DNA of 64,000 nucleotides from Henningerozyma blattae CBS 6284 (lineage: Eukaryota > Ascomycota > Saccharomycetes > Saccharomycetales > Saccharomycetaceae): the NCBI RefSeq assembly GCF_000315915.1, contig NC_020187.1, positions 1,054,001 through 1,118,000 of the forward strand, given 5' to 3'. The translations under genes were made by a program, and so were the position numbers. Under the pieces are notes generated by a model. That model had not been told where the DNA came from, ran no database searches, and saw only the letters and a list, made by a program, of their open reading frames with translations. Positions 45,114-54,885 of the stretch are shown piece after piece (the first letter of the stretch is position 1; every line of letters starts with the position of its first letter).

Positions 45114-46517
45114 ATGCTTGTGACGCTGGCATTTCTTCTTTACAGCAGTATCATCTGGATACTGCCAAATTTTTCATCTGCATTAGTAATCCCATATATC
45201 GATGAAAATATTCTAAATCATTTCGATAATGATCCGTTTAATGAATATATAGAACAAAATAAGATAAAACCATTCAATTTGAAGAAAAACTTACCACCGA
45301 TCTTGACACCAGATAAGATTAATGATGAAAATAGATCGTTACACAAAGATATTTCAAAGATACCTTCGTATGTCATCGATAATTGTCCCTTGGTGCATCT
45401 ATATTCCGAAGAAACATATTTCCCCGATGATATCAAAGAATACACCAAACATTTTACTCTAAAGGATTCCGATGGGAATTCTATCATAGATACACCATTA
45501 TCTTTACAAAATTTGACTTCTTCTTATAAAGTGATTCACGATGATAATGAGACTATAGTAGAGAGCAATTCCCTATATATGACTTCCATTGATGATTTTG
45601 ACAAAGACCCTACTTGGTTATTGGGGAAACAACCAGAATATGGTACTGGTTATTTGAAAGATGCCCCAGCGGTATTGTTTGTTGTCGATAAGGGGAACGG
45701 CTGGGTCGATGCATTCTGGTTTTATTTCTACCCAATGAATGGTGGACCCTATATCATGGGTTATGGTCCATGGGGGTCTCATGTGGGTGACTGGGAACAT
45801 TCCCTAGTGAGATTCTTTAAGGGGAAACCACAGTATCTTTGGTTAAGTGCACATTCCGGTGGAACAGCCTATCAATTTGGTGCTATTGAAAAATTGGAAA
45901 AATTAAGACATGACGAAGATGGGAAATTAACTCCCGAAGTCATTGAAAGACCTTTGATTTTTAGTGCAAGAGGTACTCATGCAAATTATGCATCTGTAGG
46001 TCAACATCCTCATGATGTTCCCTTTTTCTTTATGCCATTGAGTGATTTTACTGATAGGGGTCCATTATGGGATCCTTCATTGAATTTCTATTCTTATATA
46101 TATGACGGGAATAAATCTGTTAAACCAATGAATAATCAAACTTCGGAATTAGGATTGAATTGGTTACTCTATAGAGGTACTTGGGGGGATAAACAATTGC
46201 CAGCCAAAGATCCAAGACAGAAATGGTGTCCTGCTCAATGGAGATATATTGATGGTCCTATCGGTCCTCTCTTTAAGAATTTACAAAGACAATCTCTTTG
46301 TCAAAGTATTAAATCTTGGAAACCATTCAATCATGGATGTCCAGCGAGAAGATATTTGAAACGAGGCAACGGGTTAACTGCAGAAAGAAACGATTTGATT
46401 GGTGATAATTGTGGGGTCCTACTTTATAATATTAGACCAAAATGGTTAAGAAGTATATTAAGGTTTGTCACATGGAGGGGCGTTCTTTGTAATATAATGG
46501 AATATTCTACGGGTTAA
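45114..46517 (+). CDS. VPS62/TDA6: Vps62/Tda6 family protein
   Basis: 467 residues, the same length as both yeast paralogues. VPS62 was found in screens for cytoplasm-to-vacuole protein targeting defects; the biochemical role is unknown. The N-terminus is a hydrophobic signal or anchor (about residues 2-25). The Vps62 domain fills most of the chain, with YPMNGGPYIMGYGPWGSHVGDWEHS, FSARGTHANYASVGQH and WGDKQLP motifs rich in conserved Gly, His and Trp. Potential N-glycosylation sites (NLTS, NQTS) fit a lumenal location. It precedes a BTN2/CUR1 homologue as YPR157W precedes YPR158W and YGR141W precedes YGR142W. Confidence 0.95.
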   Translation: MLVTLAFLLYSSIIWILPNFSSALVIPYIDENILNHFDNDPFNEYIEQNKIKPFNLKKNLPPILTPDKINDENRSLHKDISKIPSYVIDNCPLVHLYSEETYFPDDIKEYTKHFTLKDSDGNSIIDTPLSLQNLTSSYKVIHDDNETIVESNSLYMTSIDDFDKDPTWLLGKQPEYGTGYLKDAPAVLFVVDKGNGWVDAFWFYFYPMNGGPYIMGYGPWGSHVGDWEHSLVRFFKGKPQYLWLSAHSGGTAYQFGAIEKLEKLRHDEDGKLTPEVIERPLIFSARGTHANYASVGQHPHDVPFFFMPLSDFTDRGPLWDPSLNFYSYIYDGNKSVKPMNNQTSELGLNWLLYRGTWGDKQLPAKDPRQKWCPAQWRYIDGPIGPLFKNLQRQSLCQSIKSWKPFNHGCPARRYLKRGNGLTAERNDLIGDNCGVLLYNIRPKWLRSILRFVTWRGVLCNIMEYSTG

Positions 46518-47580
46518 ACAAATAGAAATGCAACCAATTTCACACACAAACATACATACTCACACGCTTGCTTTATTTCAACTAAAGCTCAACTACATTT
46601 AAATTTACGTTTACATATTCATATCGATACATTCATTTGCATTGCATATATATATATATATTCACATATACATACTAATACCTACATATATATGTATATA
46701 CATAATTAATTCTTAATACCACATTCTTAATTAATTGAAACCCATTTCTTCAATATTACCTTTTTTTAAACAATCTATCTTGTGTCAAAATTTCTCCAGA
46801 TTACAGAAATACCACAACGTAAATCTTGGTTCAAAGACTAAACACAGACTACGTTTTTAAGATAGATAAGGGGGAAGGTACAAGACAAGATTAAGTAATT
46901 GTAAATAAGGAATCTTACTATTTTTGTAAAAGTCTCCATAAATATATTATTTCTTTTCCCAGTACAGTGTATGGAATTTGTTATTACAATAGTAATTGCC
47001 CAACACGAGTAGAAATTTAAGCTATCTATTAATATGAATCTAATCATGATAATAACTTAATACCCTTGTTGATTATTATTTCATAATCTGGGTTATTATC
47101 TGGTTATGTAATCTGTTTTTTTTGAAAATATTTATTACAATAGAAACTAGAACGGAGATATTTGTTAATCATGGAGTTACTTTTTTTAGAAATTGTTTTC
47201 CAGAATCTTCTAGAAAAAACTCGGAGTTTCTTGCTTTCTAAGCAAATTGTTGATGAAAAAAAAAATATACAGCTATTTCGGCTATGCTTTGCTTTGCTTT
47301 GCTTCCCCGCATATTTAGAACATTTAAGAACGTGATAGAATAGATGACTAAAAATGAAACCTCACATGCTTTGAGTATCTGAGTAGGGGTCACATGAAAT
47401 CTTTATTGAGTTTTTGGCCATCTTAAAAACTAGCCAACTTAGTATAAATACCCTTCAAATTGTAATCTTGAGAAAGTATCCTTTAAATCAAAACTTCTTT
47501 GTAAAATAATCAATCAAAAACAAACAAACAAAATAACTAAATCAAACACTCTTATATTACCAATTATTCAAATAAATACA
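46518..47580 (+). other. VPS62-BTN2 intergenic region with stress promoter
   Basis: 1.06 kb. The first 300 bases are AT-rich 3' flank with TA runs (46647-46662, 46687-46700). From 47190 on it is a stress-type promoter with a heat-shock element and an AGGGG stress element (47385-47389). A TTTGC tandem occurs at 47284-47303. No gene seen. Confidence 0.7.
47198..47215. promoter_or_regulatory. Perfect four-unit heat-shock element
   Basis: TTCCAGAATCTTCTAGAA contains four alternating nTTCn/nGAAn units in exact 5-bp phase, the optimal Hsf1 trimer site. It lies about 370 bases before the BTN2/CUR1-like start. BTN2 and CUR1 are strongly heat-shock induced in yeast. Confidence 0.88.
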
Positions 47581-48897
47581 ATGTTTGCCATATTACCTCA
47601 ACAAACTTTTAATTTTGCTGACTATTTGAATAACCAATTCCAACCTCAATCTACTGCACAAGCATTTTCTCAAGCTGGCTTCCCTTGCAGATCTCAAGCA
47701 TATGCTCAGGCAATTACCTCTCAAAACTTTTCCATTCCAACAGTTAAATATGCTATTGAAGAAGATTCTAATGACTTAATCATAACCCTTTATAAACTTT
47801 TGCCAAACAATCTACCAGTTTCATCAAGTTTTTTATCCAATGAAAATCTAATTAAATTTAAAAAAACTTATCTAAAAATTTATTCATTGATTATGAAATT
47901 GAATTAATTAATGATAATAATTCTTTAAAAATTATTTCTCAATCTGATAATTTTGAAAAAACCTTTAACTTAATCAATTATAATATTAGTGATTTGAAAT
48001 TAATTGATTTGAATATCCATCAAGATTCCATTGCTTACTTGAAAGTAAGATTAATTAATAATAAATGTAAAACTGACTCCATTAATCATGAAGAATTAGA
48101 ATTAAAAAGAATTCAAGATTTGAAATTAAAACGTATAAATGAAGTTCGTCAAGCACGTCTGCAAAGGAAAACAAACCCGTTTAGCAGCATACCAAGAAAA
48201 GAAGAGATTGGAACAGGAAAGATTAGCTGCTATTGAAGAAGCAAAAAGATTAGCTGCTATTGAAGAAGAAAAACAAGCACTTGAACAAGCAAGATTAGAT
48301 CTTCTTGAAAAAGAACTTAAGGAAAGGATTGAACAAAAAAGAGTTGAACAAGAACGTTATAAAGCACAACAATTGATAAAACAGTATGAAGAAGAACAAG
48401 CTGCTATTCAAAAACTCAAAGAAGAAGAGGAGAGAAAAATACTTTTACAATTGGAAAAGGAAGCCCAATTAAAGCAACAAAGGTTAAGACAGCAACGTCA
48501 AGAACAAGAACAAGAGCAATACCGTATTCAACAAAAAGCTCAAAAGAAAATAAAAAAGACTTATAATGATATGATCGATCGTCAAACTCAACAACATATT
48601 GCAACTTTAAATGCAATGAAAGAAGCACAAAGATTGGAACAAGAAAGAGTCCAAGCTCAAAGACTACAAGAAAAAGAAGATGAAGAAAGGAAAAGATTAA
48701 GAGAATATGTTTTACAAAAAAGAAGAGAATTCAAAGAAGAACAAGAAAAATATCAAGCAAACTCTCCAAAGTCCCCCAAGTATGAAAATAGATTCCAATC
48801 TCCTGTACTAGAAGATGTAGATGATGAAGAGGTAGATCGTTATAGAAAATCCTTGGATAGATCTCCAAGGGGCAGTTCTATCATTGAAGACTTATAA
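47581..48897 (+). CDS. BTN2/CUR1: Btn2/Cur1-like aggregate-sorting protein, two apparent frameshifts
   Basis: Reads as one gene of about 438 codons (Btn2 410, Cur1 252). Btn2 sequesters misfolded proteins into deposits and, like Cur1, cures the [URE3] prion. The first frame runs 47581-47907. Homology then continues in the -1 frame from about 47870 (LFIDYEIEL, matching Btn2 LFQDYEIEL) to about 48165, and returns to the original frame through a coiled coil with a tandem RLAAIEE repeat (48220-48273) to a stop at 48897. The C-terminus LEDVDDEEVDRY plus SPRGSSIIEDL is the Btn2/Cur1 signature. The two shifts fall in A-rich runs and cancel each other. They may be assembly errors, decay or recoding. 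A perfect heat-shock element lies upstream. Confidence 0.88.
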
Positions 48898-50345
48898 ATT
48901 TAATGTATCACTACACATATATATATATATTTGTATGCTATTGTAAACATTTTAAGTAGTCATTTCTGACTTAAATTTAAATACCGCTTTTTAATAAATA
49001 TTCCTCATAAAGTATATGCTTACTATTTTCTTATCTTTTTTATATTATTTTGGTTTCAAAATATCAACCAAGAATATTTTATATAGACTCTCCAATATTA
49101 AGGTAGAGACACTATAGAGTGTATATCTGCCTATTACTTGTTTTGTAATTGTAAGATGTCTAATAATTTCCTATAAATTTAGAAATTAATATCGTAACCC
49201 TTAAATGTATAATTACAATATTAATAGGCAATTTCTTACATATTATTCTCCTATGTTCGGCATTCTACTATTCTCTATATTTTTTTTTCTGTATAATAAT
49301 CTTATCGTAAATCAGATTTACCTCAGCCTCATAGTTGCATTGGACGCCAATTTTTCTGAACTACGCGTCATTTATTTTTTTTTTTTTTTTTTTTCTTTTT
49401 ATCTTTTACCATTATTTCCTGTTTTCGAAGCTACATTTTTCGCGTCTCCAATATTTTCCAAATTTGGCAAGATACGGACGAGTTCTGATACTAACTTTCC
49501 GAAATAAGAGTACTATTTTCCGTTTTTGTAGTCGCATTAAAAATTTGGCGTTTATTCCGATCTTTTTACAGTTCCAAGTTGAAAAACTTTTTCGGGCATC
49601 TAATTAAATTAAGACTAGACTAGAAGAAACGCCAAAGTAGAAACTTCGATTTTGGTTAATTATTGATGGAAAAGTTTGACATTAAGCCAATCTTACCAAT
49701 ATTATTCGTAGCATACTTTCGTGATGCAACCCACATTATTGTGCTAACTGAACTACTAGAATTAAGCCTTAAGATTTCCTTTACCGGTAGTCTCAAGAAC
49801 TAGCTCCATCGGTCGAAAATGTTCACATTTGGTGTTTTTCAAGTTTTTTAAGTACAGAACTGTTATTATTGGGTACTGACATGACAACTCTATCATGCTT
49901 AAGTCATTATTTAACAAAAAAGAAGTTGCACCATTCTTATTTACATATTGTATAATTAATTTTGTTTTTTTCAGTTTTTTTTTTAATATAAACATTTGTA
50001 GCATTCTTTTTGAATATTTTCTTTACTTTTTTTTGTTGATCAGTTGTAAGAGACCGTACCTTCACCCACGTCACTTTGTTCGTTGTAATTGCCAAGTTTT
50101 AAACCATTTGACAATATATAACAGAAATTTTTATTTTCGTTGTACACAGTGGAGCATTTGATTTCAGAGAAGTGACTTCTGTATTCTTAACTATTTCAAA
50201 CTACAAGCTAACTCAAGATTATACATTCTAATTCATCCAAACGTCCTATTTTTTAATTTAAAATATCTTATATTTTATATACACATATTTTTTTTTCTGA
50301 TCCTATTAATTGTTCCATTACAATATTAATTAATTACATTGCATA
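48898..50345 (+). other. BTN2-SKN1/KRE6 intergenic region
   Basis: 1.45 kb of AT-rich DNA with long T tracts (49373-49394). An ACGCGT at 49363-49368 and a CGCGTC at about 49440 are possible cell-cycle boxes; KRE6-type genes in yeast are among those reported under SBF/MBF control. No gene or RNA recognised. Confidence 0.6.
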
Positions 50346-52658
50346 ATGTCATCAAGAAGACAACTGACAAATGATGGATTTTCCAATCCTCATAGATATC
50401 ACGATAATGAAGACGAAGTAGAAAACATTTTTGCTACTCCACAACAACCTGCAGCTCAAGGCCAAACTCCTATCCAAAATCCATTCATCGGAAGCGATGA
50501 AGAATATGATTCATACTCTGGGAACTATCAAAATGAAGATGATCTGAGTGAAACTTCATTAATGCATAATAATCGTAACATAATTAATGGTTCTAAACCT
50601 GTAGTACAACATATATATCACGATAATGATGATGAAGGTGATAGCAGAATGAGCTCGAATGTTCAAGATTATCAAGGTTATTATTCAAGAAGTAATCTGA
50701 ATCTATTGGACTCAGATAAAGAATATTTAAATACAAACGCCATAGCTAGAAATAATTCAAGTTATTTGAATCTTGAATCTACAAAGACTCCAAATTTACA
50801 AGGGAAATCAGCTCTTGTAGTGGATGCTTCCAATAATAATGGTGTCACCAACAACGATATTTTATCCCCACCAGAATTTGATAGATACCCTCTGATTAGT
50901 AATTCTAAATCATCCCAAAATCTTGCCAATGGTTATTATAATGGTAATTCATCATCTATTTTTCCCACAAGTGCTACATTTGGAGGAAATTCTCCAATGT
51001 TAGGTTCTACATCTGATATTTCTTCATTAAATGGTAATAATAATGAGCACGATTTTTCACCTTTTGGTGGTTACCCAGCTTCATCTTTCCCGTTATTGAT
51101 TGAAGAAAATGAAGATGATGATTACTTGCATAACCCAGATCCAGAAGAAGAAGCCAAATTAGATAAACATAGACTGGCTGATGATATTAGAAGTATGGAT
51201 AGAAGAGCGGCTGGTGGTTGTGTTGGTTTATTATTTTTATTAATTGCTGCTGTTTGTATATTTGTTGTGTTACCTGCATTAACTTTTACAGGTGTTGTTA
51301 ATCGTCCAACAAATATTCCAAGCAATTCAACTTATGCACATGGTAAACAAGAATATTTGACTGATTATGAATATCCACAATTAGCTGCTATTAGAACTGA
51401 ATTAGTAGACCCTGATACTCCCAAAAATGCTAGATCAAGAAAGGCAAGGGATGGGTCATATTGGGGATTGGTATTTTCTGATGAATTCAATGCTGAAGGT
51501 AGAACTTTCTATGATGGTGATGATCAATATTGGACTGCACCAGATATTCATTATGATGCTACTAAGGATTTGGAATGGTATTCACCAGACGCTTCTATTA
51601 CAAGAAATGGTACTTTACAATTAAGAATGGATGCCTATAAAAATCACGATTTGTATTATAGATCAGGTATGGTACAAAGTTGGAATAAGTTATGTTTTAC
51701 TCAAGGTGCCATTGAAATTTCTGCTAATTTAGCTAATTATGGTCGTGTTACTGGGTTATGGCCTGGTTTATGGACAATGGGTAATTTAGCAAGACCAGGT
51801 TTTCTAGCTTCCACTGAAGGTGTTTGGCCATATGCTTATGATTCATGTGATGCAGGTATTACACCAAATCAAAGTTCTCCAGATGGTATCTCATATTTAC
51901 CTGGTCAAAGATTAAGTGTATGTACATGTGATGGTGAAGATCATCCAAATCAAGGTACAGGTAGAGGTGCTCCTGAAATTGATATTATTGAAGGTGAAGC
52001 TGATACTACTTTAGGTGTTGGTATTGCATCTCAATCAATGCAAATCGCACCATTCGATATTTGGTATATTCCAGATTATGATTTTGTTGAAATTTATAAT
52101 TTTACTGTAACCACAATGAACACATACTGTGGTGGACCTTTTCAACAAGCCGTTTCTGCCGTATCTACATTAAATACCACATGGTATCAATTTGGTCCTC
52201 AAGCTGGTTATTATCAAAAATACGCCATTGAATTATTGAATGATGACGAAGAAGGTTATTGCCGTTGGTTTGTTGGTGATAATCCAACATTTACAATTCA
52301 TGCCAAGGCATTACATCCTAATGGTAATATTGGTTGGAGAAGAATTTCTAAAGAACCAATGTCAATTATTATGAATTTAGGTATTTCTAATAATTGGGCT
52401 TATATTGATTGGCAATCTATTTATTTCCCTGTCACAATGTCAATTGATTATGTTAGAATTTATCAACCAAATAACTCTGTATCTATAACATGTGATCCAA
52501 AGGATTATCCAACTTATGATTATATTCAAGATCATATAGTGGCATATACTAATCCAAATCTAACAAGTTGGAGTAGTACTGGTTTTGAAATGCCCAAGAA
52601 TATTTTAACTGGTAATTGCAAGAGTTCAAAATATTCTTTAGATAGTGGTAGTAGTTGA
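50346..52658 (+). CDS. SKN1/KRE6: Beta-1,6-glucan synthesis protein Skn1/Kre6
   Basis: 770 residues (Skn1 771, Kre6 720). A type II membrane glycoprotein of the secretory pathway needed for cell-wall beta-1,6-glucan. Residues 1-285 are a Ser/Asn-rich cytosolic tail, one transmembrane segment is near 291-313 (CVGLLFLLIAAVCIFVVLPA), and the lumenal part is a GH16-like domain from about 375. Its catalytic-type motif EIDIIE occupies residues 544-549. Preserved landmarks include GLWPGLWTMGNLARPG and CTCDGEDHPNQG. Several NxS/T sites suit glycosylation. It follows BTN2/CUR1 as in both yeast copies; the length favours SKN1 but paralogue choice is uncertain. Confidence 0.97.
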   Translation: MSSRRQLTNDGFSNPHRYHDNEDEVENIFATPQQPAAQGQTPIQNPFIGSDEEYDSYSGNYQNEDDLSETSLMHNNRNIINGSKPVVQHIYHDNDDEGDSRMSSNVQDYQGYYSRSNLNLLDSDKEYLNTNAIARNNSSYLNLESTKTPNLQGKSALVVDASNNNGVTNNDILSPPEFDRYPLISNSKSSQNLANGYYNGNSSSIFPTSATFGGNSPMLGSTSDISSLNGNNNEHDFSPFGGYPASSFPLLIEENEDDDYLHNPDPEEEAKLDKHRLADDIRSMDRRAAGGCVGLLFLLIAAVCIFVVLPALTFTGVVNRPTNIPSNSTYAHGKQEYLTDYEYPQLAAIRTELVDPDTPKNARSRKARDGSYWGLVFSDEFNAEGRTFYDGDDQYWTAPDIHYDATKDLEWYSPDASITRNGTLQLRMDAYKNHDLYYRSGMVQSWNKLCFTQGAIEISANLANYGRVTGLWPGLWTMGNLARPGFLASTEGVWPYAYDSCDAGITPNQSSPDGISYLPGQRLSVCTCDGEDHPNQGTGRGAPEIDIIEGEADTTLGVGIASQSMQIAPFDIWYIPDYDFVEIYNFTVTTMNTYCGGPFQQAVSAVSTLNTTWYQFGPQAGYYQKYAIELLNDDEEGYCRWFVGDNPTFTIHAKALHPNGNIGWRRISKEPMSIIMNLGISNNWAYIDWQSIYFPVTMSIDYVRIYQPNNSVSITCDPKDYPTYDYIQDHIVAYTNPNLTSWSSTGFEMPKNILTGNCKSSKYSLDSGSS

Positions 52659-53009
52659 ACAACCATGATACAAAACTCTTGTATCTCATAACGGTTCTTT
52701 TAATTTTTAGAACTAATTTTAATTGATATATTCTTTGACGAAAATACGAGTATAACAATGCTTTTAATTTGTCCTTTTTCCCTTGCCCTTTTGCCTTTTG
52801 TGCTTTCCCTCTTTATTTAAGTTAGATATTACTTTATATACTTGCATTAATAAGATTTTTATTGTTACCGTATTGTACATGGCGTGTAGATCATACCGCA
52901 TAAGTGTTTTCCACAAAATAATTCGCGTATGAAAAAATATAGCATAAATGTATATATATTTAAGCAATACTCATCGCAAGACTAAAAAACGAAAAAAAAC
53001 AAACTGATC
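52659..53009 (+). other. SKN1/KRE6-APC4 intergenic region, block junction
   Basis: 350 AT-rich bases. Gene content to the left corresponds to yeast YGR/YPR blocks, to the right to YDR118-123/YLR095-096, so an ancestral rearrangement breakpoint falls here. No repeat, tRNA or LTR that could have mediated it is visible. Confidence 0.6.
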
Positions 53010-54836
53010 ATGTCAAGTGTATCATTTATAGAGAATCCTAAATCGAATCCAACGCTTCCCTTAACGTTATGTAAAAGTGATAGTGGATTAAAAGTGATTA
53101 GAACAGCAGATAAATCTATAATTATCAATTATAAGATTCGTAACAAAAATGATATCATATATTATCAATGGGAAAATAACATTGGCAATTATGTAGCGAT
53201 TTTCTTCCAAAGAGGTACAGTGATGATATATGATGGTATTAAAACCTCGAGACTATTAGCAATGTTAAATGGGGGAAAACCAAATGTAGATGCAGGGATT
53301 TGGGATCGATATTATTTCCCTAATGATAATGAGAAGGATATTTTCGATTCCGATATAACGTTATATATGCCCACATTGATACAGATTATTAGAGATAAAG
53401 AAAAAATTTGTCCTGGGACTTATTTCCCACCACATTCTACTTGGAGAGCTAAAAAGGAAGAGAGTTTAAAGAATGAATTTTTAGATATACATCTTTTACA
53501 TCACTCAGTGGATGATTCGTTTACATTTATATTGAATGGTGAATTGAAATTGCCTTTCCCATCTAATAGCACTAGTGGAAGAGCAATTGGGATAATTAAG
53601 GGGGAAAATAATTGTTTTATTTGCTTTTATCAAGATTTAACAGTTCGAATGATTGATTGCCATGACTTGTTACAATTAAAGGGGAATGAGATCTTAGTGG
53701 ATCATTTTATTCGAATAAATCATCTCTTAAAATATTTAAAAGAACATATCATGTTTATCAAGGATAATATGTCGACACCGTTTAACGAGTTCTTAACGAG
53801 CGTTAAAGGTGAAGCAACACAAGAGATGATGATGGAAAATTTAATCACTATGCTAGTATCTGGTTATATCTCTACAGAATTGGAAGAATGGATACGAAAC
53901 ACGATTGGGATTAAAAATTTAACGCGATGGGCTACACTAGGTGGTATTTTTTACGAGAAAGGAGTTGATATCATCACACTAATGGTGATACCTGCATGCG
54001 AGAGGTTTATGATACTAGTTGCAAGATTACAAGGTTTGATAGAGTATGTGATTGTAAGGAATCGGTGTGATAACAGAGGGGTCAATCTGAATAGTAGTTA
54101 TATAGAAAATGTTAAGCATGCTGCCAAGAGATTTATGAAAGAAGCATTAAGGATGTTAGAGCAATTGCAATTACAGAAACAATTGTTTGAAAAATTTTTG
54201 CATTGGTTTAGTGAGAATGTTAGGGGTGTGGTTCAAGATGAGGCGGTTAGTGGTAATATTTTGGTCAAAAATGTAAATAATTGTAGAGATATAGTGGAGT
54301 ATTTAGAGTGGAGCATGGGAGGAGGGCCAAATAGAGTGACTGAATTAACTCAATTTGAAAAAGAACTAGAAGTGGTTCAAGAGAATTTGAATCTGCTGAA
54401 TCAAGATTTTGTAGAGCCTGCATTGAGTGTGGCAATAAGTATTGGTGATCGTAAGAATATTGGTGCGATCTTGGGTGTTTGTAATCCTGAAGGTGAGCTT
54501 TTAAGTATGGAAAAGGTGATGAGTTTAGAGTCTACTTTGGTTATATATATAATAAAGTACGAGATGCAAGGTGAGATGAAATATGAAATTGGATTATTGA
54601 ATTGTAATATGGAAAATATCTTTTGTCAAAATGAAGTGAAACTAGGAAGTAGACGGCAAGAAGTGGTAGAGACCAAGATAAATGTAGAAAAACGACAATT
54701 TGAAAATGATAGTAATTTGTTTGTTATTGAAAAAGAAGATGAATTTGATGTACAAGTAGAGTTTCGTAATAATGATAGCGTCTTTACGAAAAAATTTGTA
54801 CTGAATATCAAAGAAAAAAGTATTGAAGGGTGTTAG
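53010..54836 (+). CDS. APC4: Anaphase-promoting complex subunit Apc4
   Basis: 608 residues (652 in yeast). Apc4 is a scaffold subunit of the APC/C ubiquitin ligase, binding Apc1 and Apc5 in the platform. The N-terminal half is consistent with a divergent WD40 propeller (WENNIGNYVAIFFQRGTVMIYD near residues 54-75). The APC4 long helical domain begins near 270, with the diagnostic ELEEWIRNTIGIKNLTRWA followed by ERFMILVARLQGL and long helices to about 470. The C-terminus is a low-similarity beta-rich region. Assignment rests on that helical domain and on the neighbourhood (YDR118W with KIN1 and INO2 in yeast). Confidence 0.85.
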   Translation: MSSVSFIENPKSNPTLPLTLCKSDSGLKVIRTADKSIIINYKIRNKNDIIYYQWENNIGNYVAIFFQRGTVMIYDGIKTSRLLAMLNGGKPNVDAGIWDRYYFPNDNEKDIFDSDITLYMPTLIQIIRDKEKICPGTYFPPHSTWRAKKEESLKNEFLDIHLLHHSVDDSFTFILNGELKLPFPSNSTSGRAIGIIKGENNCFICFYQDLTVRMIDCHDLLQLKGNEILVDHFIRINHLLKYLKEHIMFIKDNMSTPFNEFLTSVKGEATQEMMMENLITMLVSGYISTELEEWIRNTIGIKNLTRWATLGGIFYEKGVDIITLMVIPACERFMILVARLQGLIEYVIVRNRCDNRGVNLNSSYIENVKHAAKRFMKEALRMLEQLQLQKQLFEKFLHWFSENVRGVVQDEAVSGNILVKNVNNCRDIVEYLEWSMGGGPNRVTELTQFEKELEVVQENLNLLNQDFVEPALSVAISIGDRKNIGAILGVCNPEGELLSMEKVMSLESTLVIYIIKYEMQGEMKYEIGLLNCNMENIFCQNEVKLGSRRQEVVETKINVEKRQFENDSNLFVIEKEDEFDVQVEFRNNDSVFTKKFVLNIKEKSIEGC

Positions 54837-54885
54837 ATAATCTATATAAAGGTTTCAAAAAAAACATATAGGTGAGTATATAGAG

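Noticed and set aside
47860..48175. Programmed ribosomal frameshifting as the explanation for the BTN2-like gene
   Set aside because: Neither junction has a recognised signal: no CUU-AGG-C type +1 site as in Ty1 or ABP140 and no canonical X-XXY-YYZ heptamer in frame. Error or indel is simpler.
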